Source of the DNA: Embleya hyalina
GTDB taxonomy: Bacteria; Actinomycetota; Actinomycetes; Streptomycetales; Streptomycetaceae
DNA: 64,000 bases
Direction: 5' to 3'
Assembly (NCBI RefSeq): GCF_003967355.1
Contig: NZ_BIFH01000017.1
Location: 271,065 to 335,064, forward strand
The position numbers and the translations under genes were made by a program. Positions 33,395-42,420 of this stretch are shown here, piece after piece (within the stretch, counting starts at the first letter, position 1; the number at the start of each line of letters is the position of its first letter). The notes beneath the pieces are model-generated. The model saw nothing but the letters and a program-made list of their open reading frames with translations, searched no databases and had not been told where the DNA came from.

Positions 33395-34534
33395 TCAGGA
33401 CTCGGCGGGCTCCGTGCCGGAGAGGCCGAATTCGTGGTTGAGGCGGTCCCAGAAGCCGTTGCGCAGCGCGCGACGCAGGTCCTCGTGCGGGCGCAGCGAG
33501 TATTGGAGGACACTCTCGGCATCCACGAGCAGGCCGCGGTCGATGGCCTGGGGCAACATCGGACCGGGCATCAGGTCGGCCAGGTTCTCCCGGCCGCGCA
33601 CCACCAGCCAGCGCTCGGCGATCTCCTGGCCGATCCGCCACGCCTGTTCGGCGGTCGGCGGGCCGCCGGGCTGCACGGTCAGCACGCCGGCGTGCGTCGG
33701 CGGCAACATCACCGGCGTCACGCAGGTCTCGCAGAATTCGCGGTGCAGCATTCGGGTGACGTCGGCCTCCCACACCAGCGGGTCGGCCTGGTTGGTGCCG
33801 TACGCGGGTTCGACACCCCACAGGTGCACCCGTACGCCGTAGGACTGGGCCGCCTCGACCGCCGAGACCAGGTCCTCGTCGCCGCTGATCACCACCGCGT
33901 CGTCGATCGCGTGGTTGCGGGCCAGCGATTCGAGGTCGCTGCGGATCAGCGAGTCGACGCCCTTCTGCTGGTTGTGCGCGTTGAGGTTGCCCAGTCGTAC
34001 CTTCACGTCGGGGAGTTCGGCGATCTGTCGCTGCTCCACGGTGTGCACCCGCTCGCGCGCGCCGTCGTACCAGTACACCCGCAGCAGGCGGCCCTCCGGG
34101 AACACCCGGCGGGCCTCGTCGATCAGACCGGTGATCAACTGCTCCGCGTCCACCCGGAAGGCCCGGCGTTCGGCGGAGCCGGCGACGAGCAGGCCCATCG
34201 CCGCGTACACGTAGCCGACGTCGACGAACAGCGCGTGGGTCCCGAAGTGCAGGGGCGGCGAAACGGATCGCACCAGGACGGCCGGTCGGGTGAACGGTTC
34301 GGTCAACTCCGCCAGCGCTCCGGGGACGTCCTCGAAGCCCGCGACCGGGTGGTCCTCCAGCGGACCGCCGTGCTCGGCGCCGAGGTCCTCGCCGGATTCG
34401 TGCACCACGGCGCCGAAGGCGGCCGTCGCGCCCGTCCGGACGTCGTCCTCTCCCGGATCGTGCAAAGTCTCTCGTCCTCCCGTGGCGGCCGGGTGACCGG
34501 CGCCCGGCCGCGTGTCGATGTGTTCAGACCGCAT
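33395..34534 (-). CDS. NYN (PIN-like nuclease) domain protein
   Basis: 379 aa from ATG 34534. After about 100 polar residues comes the NYN domain: ALFVDVGYVYAAMG (first metal aspartate), LLRVYWYDGARE, KGVDSLIRSDLESLA and VVISGDEDLVSAVEAAQSYG with the last acidic cluster. NYN domains are PIN-like, Mg-dependent ribonucleases. The C-terminal third (after WEADVTRML) is an additional domain with QEIAERWLVV. The target RNA is unknown. The N-terminal 95 residues look disordered, so the true start could be later. The gene is alone and divergent from the small gene at 34806. Confidence 0.82.
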   Translation of the reverse strand: MRSEHIDTRPGAGHPAATGGRETLHDPGEDDVRTGATAAFGAVVHESGEDLGAEHGGPLEDHPVAGFEDVPGALAELTEPFTRPAVLVRSVSPPLHFGTHALFVDVGYVYAAMGLLVAGSAERRAFRVDAEQLITGLIDEARRVFPEGRLLRVYWYDGARERVHTVEQRQIAELPDVKVRLGNLNAHNQQKGVDSLIRSDLESLARNHAIDDAVVISGDEDLVSAVEAAQSYGVRVHLWGVEPAYGTNQADPLVWEADVTRMLHREFCETCVTPVMLPPTHAGVLTVQPGGPPTAEQAWRIGQEIAERWLVVRGRENLADLMPGPMLPQAIDRGLLVDAESVLQYSLRPHEDLRRALRNGFWDRLNHEFGLSGTEPAES

Positions 34535-34805
34535 TGTCCTATGCCGGCCGCCGTCGCGTCCTCGCTTGCCTCACGCGCGATGTCGCGTCATGCGTCACGT
34601 GTAAGCCATCGGATGTCAGGAAAGGAACATTTCAGTCATGGGAATGCTATCGGTGTGACCGCTGTTGTTCAGTGCGGTGCCGGTTGTGACCCTTGTCGGG
34701 TCTTACCCGATCCTCGCGGATCCCGGCACCCATCCTTGTGAGCGGGGCTGTCGGCATGACCGTGTCGCCCCGCGCTACTTCGGACCGGAGGGAAGGGAGA
34801 CGCAC

Positions 34806-34976
34806 ATGCGTTACCGAATCACCAACCTCAGCCGAGCCCAGGAATCGACCGGGTCCAACCCGGCCAACTGCGCCGTCGTCGACATCGACACCGTACAGGC
34901 GGCCCTGAAACGGGCCGAGGCCTACGGCGAGCGCCTGTACATCCGTCCCGTGAAGACGGCGGCGGACGCGGGCTGA
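34806..34976 (+). CDS. small hypothetical protein
   Basis: 56 aa, ATG 34806 after a purine-rich GGAGGGAAGGGAG. The sequence MRYRITNLSRAQESTG, with CAVVDIDTVQAALKRAEAYG in the middle and ending VKTAADAG, looks like a compact alpha/beta protein with no membrane segment. A perfect hairpin follows 20 bp after the stop. This supports a short independent transcript. I do not know the family. The 270 bp upstream (34535-34805) contain no other gene. Confidence 0.65.
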   Translation: MRYRITNLSRAQESTGSNPANCAVVDIDTVQAALKRAEAYGERLYIRPVKTAADAG

Positions 34977-34996
34977 TTTTTCGACTGAGGCTGAAC

Positions 34997-35029
34997 CGAG
35001 GGCGCTCCCCCGTACGGGGAGCGCCCTCG
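34997..35029. terminator. 14-bp perfect hairpin
   Basis: Arms 34997-35010 and 35016-35029 flank CGTAC. It lies between the small gene (+) and the convergent metallo-hydrolase gene (-) and would serve both. Confidence 0.8.
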
Positions 35030-35055
35030 TCGTATCCGGACACGATCGGGCCGGC

Positions 35056-35688
35056 TCAGTGGCCCCGGGTCACCCACGCGTCGTAGTCCGCCGCCTCCGC
35101 GCCGATCGTCGTCTCGTCGCCGTGCCCGGTGAGCACGCGCGTGCCCTCGGGCAGGCCGAGCAGGCGGCCCTTGATCGACTCCAGGATCACCGGGAACGAC
35201 GAGAACGAGCGGCCCGTGGCGCCGGGGCCGCCCTTGAACAGCGTGTCGCCGGAGAAGAGCGCGGCCAGGTCCGGGGCGTACAGGCAGACCGCGCCCGGCG
35301 CGTGGCCCGGGGTGTGCAGGACCCGCAGGTCCAGACCCGCGACGGTGATCACCTCGCCGTCGGCCAGGTCGACGTCCGGCGCGCGGTCGGGATACACCGC
35401 GTCCCACAACATCCGGTCGCTCGGGTGCAGATGGATCGGCGCACCGGTGCGTTCGGCCAACTCGGCGGCGGCGTTGATGTGATCGTTGTGGCCGTGGGTG
35501 AGCACGATGCCGGTCACCGTACGGTCGCCCACGCGCGCCGCGATGGCCGCCGCGTCGTGTGCGGCGTCGACCACCACCACCTCGCGGTCGTCGCCGACGA
35601 TCCACACGTTGTTGTCCACGTCGAAGTCCTGGCCGTCGAGCGAGAAAACGCCCGAGGTGACCACGTGGTCGATGCCGCCGGCCGTCAC
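35056..35688 (-). CDS. metallo-beta-lactamase-fold hydrolase coupled to mscR
   Basis: 210 aa. The metal-binding motif THGHNDH is typical of glyoxalase II-like hydrolases. [20 protein letters not shown] and LTGHGDETT supply the remaining ligands. GTG 35688 overlaps the TGA of mscR (GTGA), so translation is coupled. The same pair is found in mycobacteria (Rv2259-Rv2260). A plausible job is hydrolysis of a mycothiol thioester such as S-formylmycothiol, the product of MscR acting on formaldehyde; this is inferred from context. Confidence 0.9.
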   Translation of the reverse strand: MTAGGIDHVVTSGVFSLDGQDFDVDNNVWIVGDDREVVVVDAAHDAAAIAARVGDRTVTGIVLTHGHNDHINAAAELAERTGAPIHLHPSDRMLWDAVYPDRAPDVDLADGEVITVAGLDLRVLHTPGHAPGAVCLYAPDLAALFSGDTLFKGGPGATGRSFSSFPVILESIKGRLLGLPEGTRVLTGHGDETTIGAEAADYDAWVTRGH

Positions 35689-36770
35689 AGGATCACCACC
35701 GAGCGCAGCACGTCGCCGTGGTGCATCTTCTCGAACGCGGCCTCGACGTCGGCCAGGGTGATCCGCTCGCTGACGAACGCGTCCAGGTCGAAACGACCCT
35801 GGCGGTACAGGTCGATCAGCATCGGGAAGTCGCGCGAGGGCAGGCAGTCGCCGTACCAGGACGACTTGAGCGCGCCGCCGCGGCCGAACACGTCGAGCAG
35901 GGGCAGTTCGAGCGTCATGTCCGGGGTGGGCACGCCCACCAGGACCACGGTGCCGGCCAGGTCGCGGGCGTAGAACGCCTGCTTGTAGGTCTCCGGGCGG
36001 CCGACCGCGTCGATCACCACGTCGGCGCCGAAGCCGCCGGTGAGTTCGCGGATCGCCTCGACCGGGTCGCCCGACGTCGAGTTCACCGTGTGCGTGGCGC
36101 CGGCCCGGCGGGCCCACTCCAGCTTGCGGTCGTCGAGGTCGACGGCGATGACCCGCGCCGCGCCGGCGAGCCGGGCACCGGCGACGGCCGCGTCGCCGAC
36201 ACCGCCGCAGCCGATCACCGCGACCGTGTCGCCGCGGCCGACGTTGCCGGTGTTCACCGCCGCGCCCAGGCCCGCCATCACGCCGCAGCCGAGCAGGCCG
36301 GCCGCGGCGGGGTCCGCCTCGGGGTCGACCTTGGTGCACTGTCCGGCGGCGACCAGGGTCAGTTCGGCGAACGCGCCGATCCCGAGCGCGGGGCTCAGCT
36401 CGGTGCCGTCCTCCAGGGTCATCTTCCGCGTGGCGTTGTGCGTGGCGAAGCAGTACTGCGGACGGCCGCGCCGACACGCCCGGCAATCACCGCACACCGC
36501 ACGCCAGTTCAGGATCACGAAGTCGCCGACGGCCACCTCGGTGACGCCCTCGCCGACCGACTCGACGATGCCGGCGGCCTCGTGGCCGAGCAGGTACGGG
36601 TAGTCGTCACCGATGCCGCCCTCGCGATAGTGCAGGTCCGTGTGGCAGACGCCGCACGCCTGCACCTTCACCCGCGCCTCGCCCGGACCCGGGTCCGGCA
36701 CCACGATGGTCTCGATCGAGACCGGTGCGCCCTTGGCGCGTGCGACGACGCCGCGTACCGACTTGCTCAT
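35685..36770 (-). CDS. mscR: mycothiol-dependent formaldehyde dehydrogenase / nitrosomycothiol reductase
   Basis: 361 aa zinc-dependent alcohol dehydrogenase. ATG 36770 is directly preceded by GGAGG. Catalytic zinc region [12 protein letters not shown] and GHEAAG; structural zinc cysteines in [18 protein letters not shown] fold [12 protein letters not shown]. The 361-residue length and [11 protein letters not shown] fit the mycothiol-dependent MscR/AdhE2 class that oxidises S-hydroxymethylmycothiol and reduces S-nitrosomycothiol. The coupled hydrolase downstream supports this. The marC stop lies only 44 bp upstream, with a TAGGGT-like -10 in that stretch. Confidence 0.9.
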   Translation of the reverse strand: MSKSVRGVVARAKGAPVSIETIVVPDPGPGEARVKVQACGVCHTDLHYREGGIGDDYPYLLGHEAAGIVESVGEGVTEVAVGDFVILNWRAVCGDCRACRRGRPQYCFATHNATRKMTLEDGTELSPALGIGAFAELTLVAAGQCTKVDPEADPAAAGLLGCGVMAGLGAAVNTGNVGRGDTVAVIGCGGVGDAAVAGARLAGAARVIAVDLDDRKLEWARRAGATHTVNSTSGDPVEAIRELTGGFGADVVIDAVGRPETYKQAFYARDLAGTVVLVGVPTPDMTLELPLLDVFGRGGALKSSWYGDCLPSRDFPMLIDLYRQGRFDLDAFVSERITLADVEAAFEKMHHGDVLRSVVIL

Positions 36771-36813
36771 GTTCCTCCGCCTCTCCCCAACCACGGCTGT
36801 TGCCTTTCGCACC

Positions 36814-37428
36814 CTATGGCTTCGCCTCGATGAAACCCCGGACCCCGTCCGCGCACAGCTGTACCGCGATCGCCGAGAGCAGCAGGCCCGAGAGCCGGGT
36901 CACCAGGACCACGCCGCTCTCCTTGATGATCTTGATGATGCCGAGCGAGAAGCGCATGGTCAGCCACAACACCACGTGGATCGCCACGATCGCGGTCCAC
37001 ACACCGAGGTACTGCCCGGCGTCGTGCGCCTTCTGCACGCCGACGATCGCGGCCACGATCGCGCCGGGGCCGGCCAGGAGGGGTGTGCCGAGGGGCACCA
37101 GCGCGACATTGACGTCCTTGTTCTCGGTCGGCTCCTCGGCCTTGCCGGTGAGCAACGACAGTGCCACCAAAAGCAGCAGCAGACCTCCGGACACCTTCAG
37201 CGCCGGGATCGACACGTGCAGATAGTCGAGGAGCTTCTGCCCGAACAGACCGAAGACGGAGATCACGCAGAACGCGACGGTGGCCGCCTGCCAGGCCATG
37301 CGCTTGCGCACGGCCTGCGGTCGGCCACCGGTGAAGCTCAGATACAGCGGGATGATGCCCGGCGGGTCCATGATCACGAAGAGGGTGACGAAGGACGAGC
37401 CGAAGAGAGTGACGTCGAACCAGTTCAT
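36814..37428 (-). CDS. MarC-family integral membrane protein
   Basis: 204 aa, about six transmembrane segments. Characteristic stretches are [20 protein letters not shown] at the N-terminus and [19 protein letters not shown] in the middle, both diagnostic of the MarC/YchE family. Its ATG overlaps the stop of the PHP gene (ATGA), so the two are translationally coupled. MarC proteins were once linked to antibiotic resistance, but that was not confirmed; transport function is unknown. Confidence 0.9.
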   Translation of the reverse strand: MNWFDVTLFGSSFVTLFVIMDPPGIIPLYLSFTGGRPQAVRKRMAWQAATVAFCVISVFGLFGQKLLDYLHVSIPALKVSGGLLLLLVALSLLTGKAEEPTENKDVNVALVPLGTPLLAGPGAIVAAIVGVQKAHDAGQYLGVWTAIVAIHVVLWLTMRFSLGIIKIIKESGVVLVTRLSGLLLSAIAVQLCADGVRGFIEAKP

Positions 37429-38273
37429 GGGGTGAGGGGTCTTGCTCCTGTCGCCAGTTCCGCGATCGCCCCGTACGACTCTGGATCTGTGGTGTTTTCT
37501 CCGAGATTGATCGTTTTGCGGGTGCCATGGTAGTCACTCGAACCGGTGGTGATCAGCCGCAGCTCCCCGGCGAGACCGCGCAGGTGTGCCCGCATCGTGT
37601 CGTCGTGGTCCATGTGGTCCACCTCGATCCCGGCCAGACCCGCCTCGGCCAGCTCGGCGATCGTGGCGTCGGAGACGGTTCGCCCGCGCGTGACCGCGCC
37701 CGGGTGGGCGAACACCGCGACCCCGCCCGCGCCGGTGATCAGTCGCACCGCGTCGGCGGCTCGGATCTCGTACTTGCCCACGAACGCCCGCCCGCCGTCC
37801 TTGAGCCACTCGGGCGTGAACGCGGCGGACACGTCCGCGACCACGCCCGCCTCGACCAGGGCGGTGGCCACGTGCGGCCGGCCCACCGCACCGCCGCCCG
37901 CGATCTCCCGTACCCGCTCCCAGGTGATCGGCGCGCCCAGTTCCCGGCAGCGCGCCACCATCGCCTCGGCCCGACGGACCCGGTCGGTGCGGACCAGCTC
38001 GCGCGCCCGGGCGAACTCGGGCTCGGCGGGGTCGAACAGGTAGCCCAGCATGTGCAGACTGATCCCGCCCTCGGCCACGCAGGAGATCTCCGCGCCGCGC
38101 ACCAGCGTCAGCCGGTCGGGCAGCGCCTCGGCCGCGGCCGCCCAGCCCGCGGTGGTGTCGTGGTCGGTGAGCGCCACCACGTCCAGGCCGGCCGCCCGCG
38201 CCTTGCGGACCAGGTCGGCGGGTGCGTCGGTACCGTCGGAAGCGGTGCTGTGGGTGTGCAGGTCGATGCGCAC
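37425..38273 (-). CDS. PHP-domain phosphoesterase (YciV/RNase AM-like)
   Basis: 282 aa from GTG 38273 (GAGG five bases upstream). Metal-binding motifs: RIDLHTHSTASDGTDAP at the N-terminus, ALTDHDTTAGW, GAEISC, GRPHVATALV, FAHPGAV, and SSDYHG near the end. This is the arrangement of the PHP family that removes 3'-phosphate from 3',5'-nucleoside bisphosphates and trims RNA 5' ends (YciV/RNase AM). Coupled to marC. Confidence 0.9.
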   Translation of the reverse strand: MRIDLHTHSTASDGTDAPADLVRKARAAGLDVVALTDHDTTAGWAAAAEALPDRLTLVRGAEISCVAEGGISLHMLGYLFDPAEPEFARARELVRTDRVRRAEAMVARCRELGAPITWERVREIAGGGAVGRPHVATALVEAGVVADVSAAFTPEWLKDGGRAFVGKYEIRAADAVRLITGAGGVAVFAHPGAVTRGRTVSDATIAELAEAGLAGIEVDHMDHDDTMRAHLRGLAGELRLITTGSSDYHGTRKTINLGENTTDPESYGAIAELATGARPLTP

Positions 38274-38361
38274 GCGGACCTCGTCTGCGGGAGGGTCGAT
38301 GGACGCTCCCGACCCTAGTCACCCGGATCCGCTCGCCCGTACGACCCCGGGCCCCCGCGGG

Positions 38362-38997
38362 TCAGCGGTCGAGCAGTTGCGGGGACAGCGCTCCGCACGG
38401 CAACAGCTGCAACTCGGCCCCGGCGTCGCGCAGATCGGTGAGGACGACGTCGTCGTAGACCAGATGCCCCGCCTTGCACGGCCACAGGATCGCCCACAAC
38501 CACAACCCCATCGCCTCGCCCGCGTACACCGCGCGGTCGGCCGGCGAGTCGGTGACACACCACAGCGGGGTCGGCCGACCGGCCGCCATCAGCTTCGCGG
38601 GCGCGGACTTGACGAAGTCGCCACCGGGATCGTGACCGGGCAACCCGGCGTAGCGGGCGCCGAGTCCGACCCCCACCTCCTCGGCCACGAGCACCAGTTC
38701 GCCGCGCCCGCCCAGCGGCGCGGGACCGGTACAGGCGACCGCGACCGCCCGCGAGCCACCACGATCGTCACCCGCGTGGGCGACCCCGGTGTAGAGCCAG
38801 CCGACCGGCAGCGGCCAGGGCAACCAGACCGGCACGCGGGAGCGGCGCACCACCGCGTCCAACGCCTCGACACTGGGCGGCACGACGGGTTGCAGCGGAG
38901 GCACGGCGCCATGGATCTCGCATTCCCACGTCTCCGAGAACAGACCCGGAGCGCGGACCCGGCCGCCGCAGCGGGGGCAGCTCGGCTCGCCCTTCAT
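38362..38997 (-). CDS. DUF6758-like protein with N-terminal zinc-ribbon cysteines
   Basis: 211 aa. An N-terminal CPRCGG, with a further Cys and His in TWECEIHG, looks like a zinc finger. The rest (LPWPLPVGWLYTGVAHAGDD; GRGELVLVAEEVGVGLGARY; GLWLWAILWPCKAGHL) resembles a streptomycete-specific family annotated only as DUF. No catalytic motif is seen. It lies 88 bp upstream of the PHP gene on the same strand and may be in the same operon. Confidence 0.75.
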   Translation of the reverse strand: MKGEPSCPRCGGRVRAPGLFSETWECEIHGAVPPLQPVVPPSVEALDAVVRRSRVPVWLPWPLPVGWLYTGVAHAGDDRGGSRAVAVACTGPAPLGGRGELVLVAEEVGVGLGARYAGLPGHDPGGDFVKSAPAKLMAAGRPTPLWCVTDSPADRAVYAGEAMGLWLWAILWPCKAGHLVYDDVVLTDLRDAGAELQLLPCGALSPQLLDR

Positions 38998-39171
38998 AGG
39001 ACAAGACGGTCCACTGCCCGAGGCTTCGCGTCAAGGACGATCACTCCTTCGGTGCGTCCGGGCCGCCGACCGGCGTACGACCGCCCGCGACGCGCCGGAC
39101 GCGCGCGCCCGAGCGCCCCTCGACGCCGAGTCCGGCGGCGCGGCCCCCGTCGGGATCCGCCGAACGGGGAC

Positions 39172-39177
39172 TAGGCT
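39172..39177 (+). promoter_or_regulatory. -10 box TAGGCT of the Nudix-ribokinase operon
   Basis: TAGGCT ends eight bases before ATG 39186. A GGGAGG is squeezed in between, but the transcript would begin at about that place, so it is probably leaderless. Confidence 0.5.
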
Positions 39178-39185
39178 CGGGAGGC

Positions 39186-39587
39186 ATGCGGCTCATTCCC
39201 TGCGTCGGTGCGATCGTCCTGGACTCGGAGGGACGGGTGCTCCTGGTGCGACGCGCGAAAATGCCGGGCGAGGGGCGGTGGTCGCTGCCCGGCGGGCGGG
39301 TCGAGGCAGGTGAGACCGACGCGGTCGCGCTGGCCCGGGAGATGGTCGAGGAGACCGGACTCGAGGTGACTGTGGGGCCGCTGGTCGGCTCGGTGTCGCG
39401 ACCCGCGCCCGACGGCGGCACCTACGAGATCCGCGACTACGCCTGTACACCCCACGGCGGCACCCTGCGCGCGGGCGACGACGCCGACGCGGTGCGCTGG
39501 ATCGCCGCCGGCGAACTGGGCCGACTCGACCTGGTCGACGGCCTCCTCGACGCCCTGCGCGAGTGGAACGTCCCGGGTGTGGCGTGA
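39186..39587 (+). CDS. Nudix hydrolase (MutT-like)
   Basis: 133 aa. The Nudix box spans GGRVEAGETDAVALAREM and VEETGLEV (about 39-61), complete with the catalytic REM-VEE glutamates. The opening LIPCVGAIVLDSEGRVLLV is typical of MutT-type enzymes. It hydrolyses a nucleoside diphosphate derivative, identity unknown. The ATG is probably leaderless. Its stop overlaps the ribokinase start (GTGA). Confidence 0.9.
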   Translation: MRLIPCVGAIVLDSEGRVLLVRRAKMPGEGRWSLPGGRVEAGETDAVALAREMVEETGLEVTVGPLVGSVSRPAPDGGTYEIRDYACTPHGGTLRAGDDADAVRWIAAGELGRLDLVDGLLDALREWNVPGVA

Positions 39588-40495
39588 ACGGCCCCGCACG
39601 CTTGCTGGTGGTCGGCTCGATCAACGCCGACCTGGTGGTCCGGGTACCGGCACACCCCCGCCCGGGCGAGACGGTCCTCGGCGGCGACCTGGCGGTGCAC
39701 CCGGGCGGCAAGGGCGCCAATCAGGCGGTCGCGGCGGCGCGGCTGGGCGCCGACGTGGCGCTGGCCGGCCGGGTGGGCGACGACGACCACGGCCGCATGT
39801 TGCTCGCCACGCTGCGCCGGGAGGGCGTTCGCACCGAGGCGATGCGCACCTTCCCCGGCTCCTCGGGCGTCGCGCTGATCACGGTCGACGACGCGGGCGA
39901 GAACACCATCACCGTGGCCCCCGGAGCCAACGCCCGCTTCGCGCCGACCGATGTGACCGACCTGGCCCCGGCGATCGAGGCCGCCGCGGTGGTCTCCCTG
40001 CAACTGGAGATCCCGCTGGACACCGTCCGGGCGGTGATCGAACGTTGCGAGGCGGCGCACACCCGGGTGGTGCTGAACCCGTCGCCGGCCGTTTCGAGGG
40101 ATGTGCTGACCTCCGGAACGCTGCTCCGGGCCTGCGATCCGCTCGTCCTCAACGAGCACGAGGCAACCACGATCGCGGGCGACGGCGACGCCCGCGAGGC
40201 GCTGAAGCTGTTGCGGGCGCTCGACCCGAGCCCACGTTCGATCGTGCTCACGCTGGGCTCTGCCGGTGCGCTGATCGCCGAGGCCGACGCGGAACCGGTG
40301 CACATCGCCGCGCCGCCGGTGACCGCGGTCGACACCACGGGCGCGGGCGACGCGTTCACCGGCGCGCTGGCCTGGCGGCTGGCCGCCGGCGACGCCCTGC
40401 CCGCCGCGACCCGGTACGCGGTCCGCGCCGGCGCGGCAGCGGTCCGGCGCGCGGGCGCCCAGTCGTCCTACCCGACGCCCGACGAACTGCCGTAG
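39584..40495 (+). CDS. rbsK: ribokinase / PfkB-family carbohydrate kinase
   Basis: 303 aa. GTG 39584 overlaps the Nudix stop. VVGSINADLVVRVPAHPRPG and HPGGKGANQAVAAARLGA form PfkB signature 1. TAVDTTGAGDAFTGALAW is signature 2, with the catalytic aspartate in GAGD. The N-terminus and length match ribokinase rather than fructokinase, so ribose or a similar sugar or nucleoside is the expected substrate. No ribose transporter or ribose operon is nearby. Confidence 0.88.
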   Translation: MNGPARLLVVGSINADLVVRVPAHPRPGETVLGGDLAVHPGGKGANQAVAAARLGADVALAGRVGDDDHGRMLLATLRREGVRTEAMRTFPGSSGVALITVDDAGENTITVAPGANARFAPTDVTDLAPAIEAAAVVSLQLEIPLDTVRAVIERCEAAHTRVVLNPSPAVSRDVLTSGTLLRACDPLVLNEHEATTIAGDGDAREALKLLRALDPSPRSIVLTLGSAGALIAEADAEPVHIAAPPVTAVDTTGAGDAFTGALAWRLAAGDALPAATRYAVRAGAAAVRRAGAQSSYPTPDELP

Positions 40496-40537
40496 GGCGT
40501 CCGTCGGTCCGCCGGCTCCGCCCCCGCGTCCGTTCGC

Positions 40538-40589
40538 GTCGGGCGCGGGCGGTCGCACCGCTGCCGGGAGCGACCCGCCCGCGCTCGAC
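40538..40589. terminator. imperfect inverted repeat between rbsK and MaoC genes
   Basis: Arms 40538-40556 and 40570-40589 pair over most of their length with one mismatch and one bulge, between two convergent stop codons. Confidence 0.45.
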
Positions 40590-40604
40590 GCATCGGGTTT
40601 CCGC

Positions 40605-41111
40605 TCAGCCCTCGATCGGTTCCGGGCGCCCGGGCTGCTCGCCGCCACGCTTTTCCCCGTAGCTCTCCTTGGGCACCATGACCTTGCGCTTGAACACACA
40701 CACGAGCGTGCCGTCCTGCTTGTAGCCCTTGGTCTCCACGTAGACGACGCCCCGGTCGTCCTTGGACTTCGACTCCCACTTGTCCAGGACGAGGGTCTGG
40801 CCGTAGATGGTGTCCCCGTGGAACGTCGGTGCCACGTGTCGCAGCGACTCGATCTCCAGGTTGGCGATGGCCTTGCCCGAGACGTCCGGCACCGACATGC
40901 CGAGCAGCAGCGAGTAGATGTAGTTGCCCACCACCACGTTCCGGCCGAAATCGGTGGTCTTCTCGGCGTAGTTGGCATCCATGTGCAGCGGGTGGTGGTT
41001 CATGGTGAGCAGACAGAACAGGTGGTCGTCGTACTCGGTCACGGTCTTCCCGGGCCAGTGCTTGTAGATCGCACCGACCTCGAACTCCTCGTAGTAGCGG
41101 CCGAACTGCAT
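40605..41111 (-). CDS. MaoC-like acyl dehydratase
   Basis: 168 aa hot-dog fold. ATG 41111 has GAGAGGGG six bases before it. Characteristic stretches are YYEEFEVGAIYKHWPGKTVT, then NHHPLHMDANYA (in place of the catalytic Asp-x4-His of hydratases) and VVGNYIYSLLLGMSV. Related proteins hydrate enoyl-CoA or 2-methylfumaryl-CoA-type thioesters. The CoA substrate cannot be assigned. It stands alone. Confidence 0.85.
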   Translation of the reverse strand: MQFGRYYEEFEVGAIYKHWPGKTVTEYDDHLFCLLTMNHHPLHMDANYAEKTTDFGRNVVVGNYIYSLLLGMSVPDVSGKAIANLEIESLRHVAPTFHGDTIYGQTLVLDKWESKSKDDRGVVYVETKGYKQDGTLVCVFKRKVMVPKESYGEKRGGEQPGRPEPIEG

Positions 41112-41322
41112 CTCGGTCCCCTCTCGCCTGGTAACACATCGAACAGGACACATCACGTCGAACGCTCGTCGAACCCGATTCGGGTACCCGCCCCTGGGAG
41201 GTCGGGTGGCGACGGACGACGAGCACATCGACGGACGGGTTCGAGGATAGGGAGCCGACCCCACCACGCAGTAGGGGGCGCCCGGTGACGTGGGTCATGG
41301 ACAGCCGCCGTGATCCCACCCC

Positions 41323-41931
41323 TCAGCCCAACGGCACCGCGCGGCGGTCGGGGTCGCGGAGATCCGTGGCGTGGCGGAGCCATTTCTCCTGGAGGGCCTC
41401 CGCGCCCTGTGCGCGTTTCCAGGCGGCCTCGGCCGGGGTCATCGGGAGAAGGGGGAAGAAGCGGACCGGGTCGGCGGGTGCCGGCAGCGGCAGGTCCACG
41501 ACCAGACCGCCGGGTTCGGCGACCAGAACCGCGTGGAACGCGCCGCCCTCCCACAGCGGGCCGCCCAGATCGAGCGACGCGCCGGGGGCGATCACCAGGC
41601 CCTCCACCTGCGGGGTCGCGCCCAGCACGGCCAGCGGGCGCAGTACCGAGTCGTGGCCGCCGCGCACCGAGAGCACCAGTTCCGCCCGCGGGCCCGCCAC
41701 CGGATCGGCGAGCGCCGCCGCCGGATCGGCCATCGGCGCCCGGGACATGCCCACCGTCGCGTACCGGAGCACACCCTCGGTGTCGGGCCCGAAGCGCAAC
41801 ACCTCGATGCGATCGGCCCCCACGAAGGTGACGCCGGCCCGCCCGGTCGGCTCGCCGAAGGCCGCCGTCAGATGCGCCTCGACCTGCGGAGTGGGGTCGA
41901 TCGGCTCGGGTCCCGGCGTGAAGTCGAACAT
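41323..41931 (-). CDS. SUFU-like domain protein
   Basis: 202 aa from ATG 41931. The protein (start FDFTPGPEPIDPTPQVEAHL, middle LRYATVGMSRAPM and AELVLSVRGGHDSVLRPLAVL, then FFPLLPMTPAEAAWKR) fits bacterial suppressor-of-fused-type domain proteins. These often act as immunity proteins against secreted toxins, but also occur alone as here. No toxin gene is adjacent. Function unknown. Confidence 0.75.
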   Translation of the reverse strand: MFDFTPGPEPIDPTPQVEAHLTAAFGEPTGRAGVTFVGADRIEVLRFGPDTEGVLRYATVGMSRAPMADPAAALADPVAGPRAELVLSVRGGHDSVLRPLAVLGATPQVEGLVIAPGASLDLGGPLWEGGAFHAVLVAEPGGLVVDLPLPAPADPVRFFPLLPMTPAEAAWKRAQGAEALQEKWLRHATDLRDPDRRAVPLG

Positions 41932-42420
41932 GCCCGCATGCTAATTCGCCGTCAAGAGCCGCACGAGCCAAGGCCGTCGCGGCCGTGGGCGGGGGCACTC
42001 TGGTGTACTCTGCATAGTCGGCCCGCAGGACGTACGACGTCCGCGCGCCATCGGATGACGGATGCGTCCTCGCCCGACCCGCCCGGTCGGCGTCCGAGGA
42101 CTTCCCCCAGCGGGGACCGGCCGTGGGAGGTGATCGTGGTGCATACCAGCACACCGTGCAGTACCGGCGGCTCACCCGATCTTCCCCGATCCAGTCGCAC
42201 GCCCCGCCCTTTCTGAGGGTTTCCGAGACTTTCCCCGGATTCCGACCGCCCGCTCGTGGCGGCCCGGTTCCCGTTCTCCGAATGTCCTCCGTGACGGGGC
42301 GTCAGGATCTTTTGCCGTTCTTTCGGTGATTCGTTCCGCTTGCACGTGTCGACGCTCCCCTCGGCCTGCCCGCCGCGGTGGTTCGGCGTCGGCGTGTGCC
42401 GGTCATCCCAGGAGCCCGTC
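41932..42420 (+). other. 489-bp intergenic region, possible structured corA leader
   Basis: No credible ORF is seen in this stretch. A two-part stem is at 42066-42101: GTCCTCG pairs with CGAGGAC, and inside it CCGACC pairs with GGTCGG around CGCCC. A -10-like CATAGT lies further upstream. The long distance to corA is unusual for this window, where most genes are 30-200 bp apart. No known Mg riboswitch signature is recognised. Confidence 0.4.

Noticed and set aside
42123-42329. 68-codon plus-strand frame in the corA leader
   Set aside because: No ribosome-binding site and unbiased codons.
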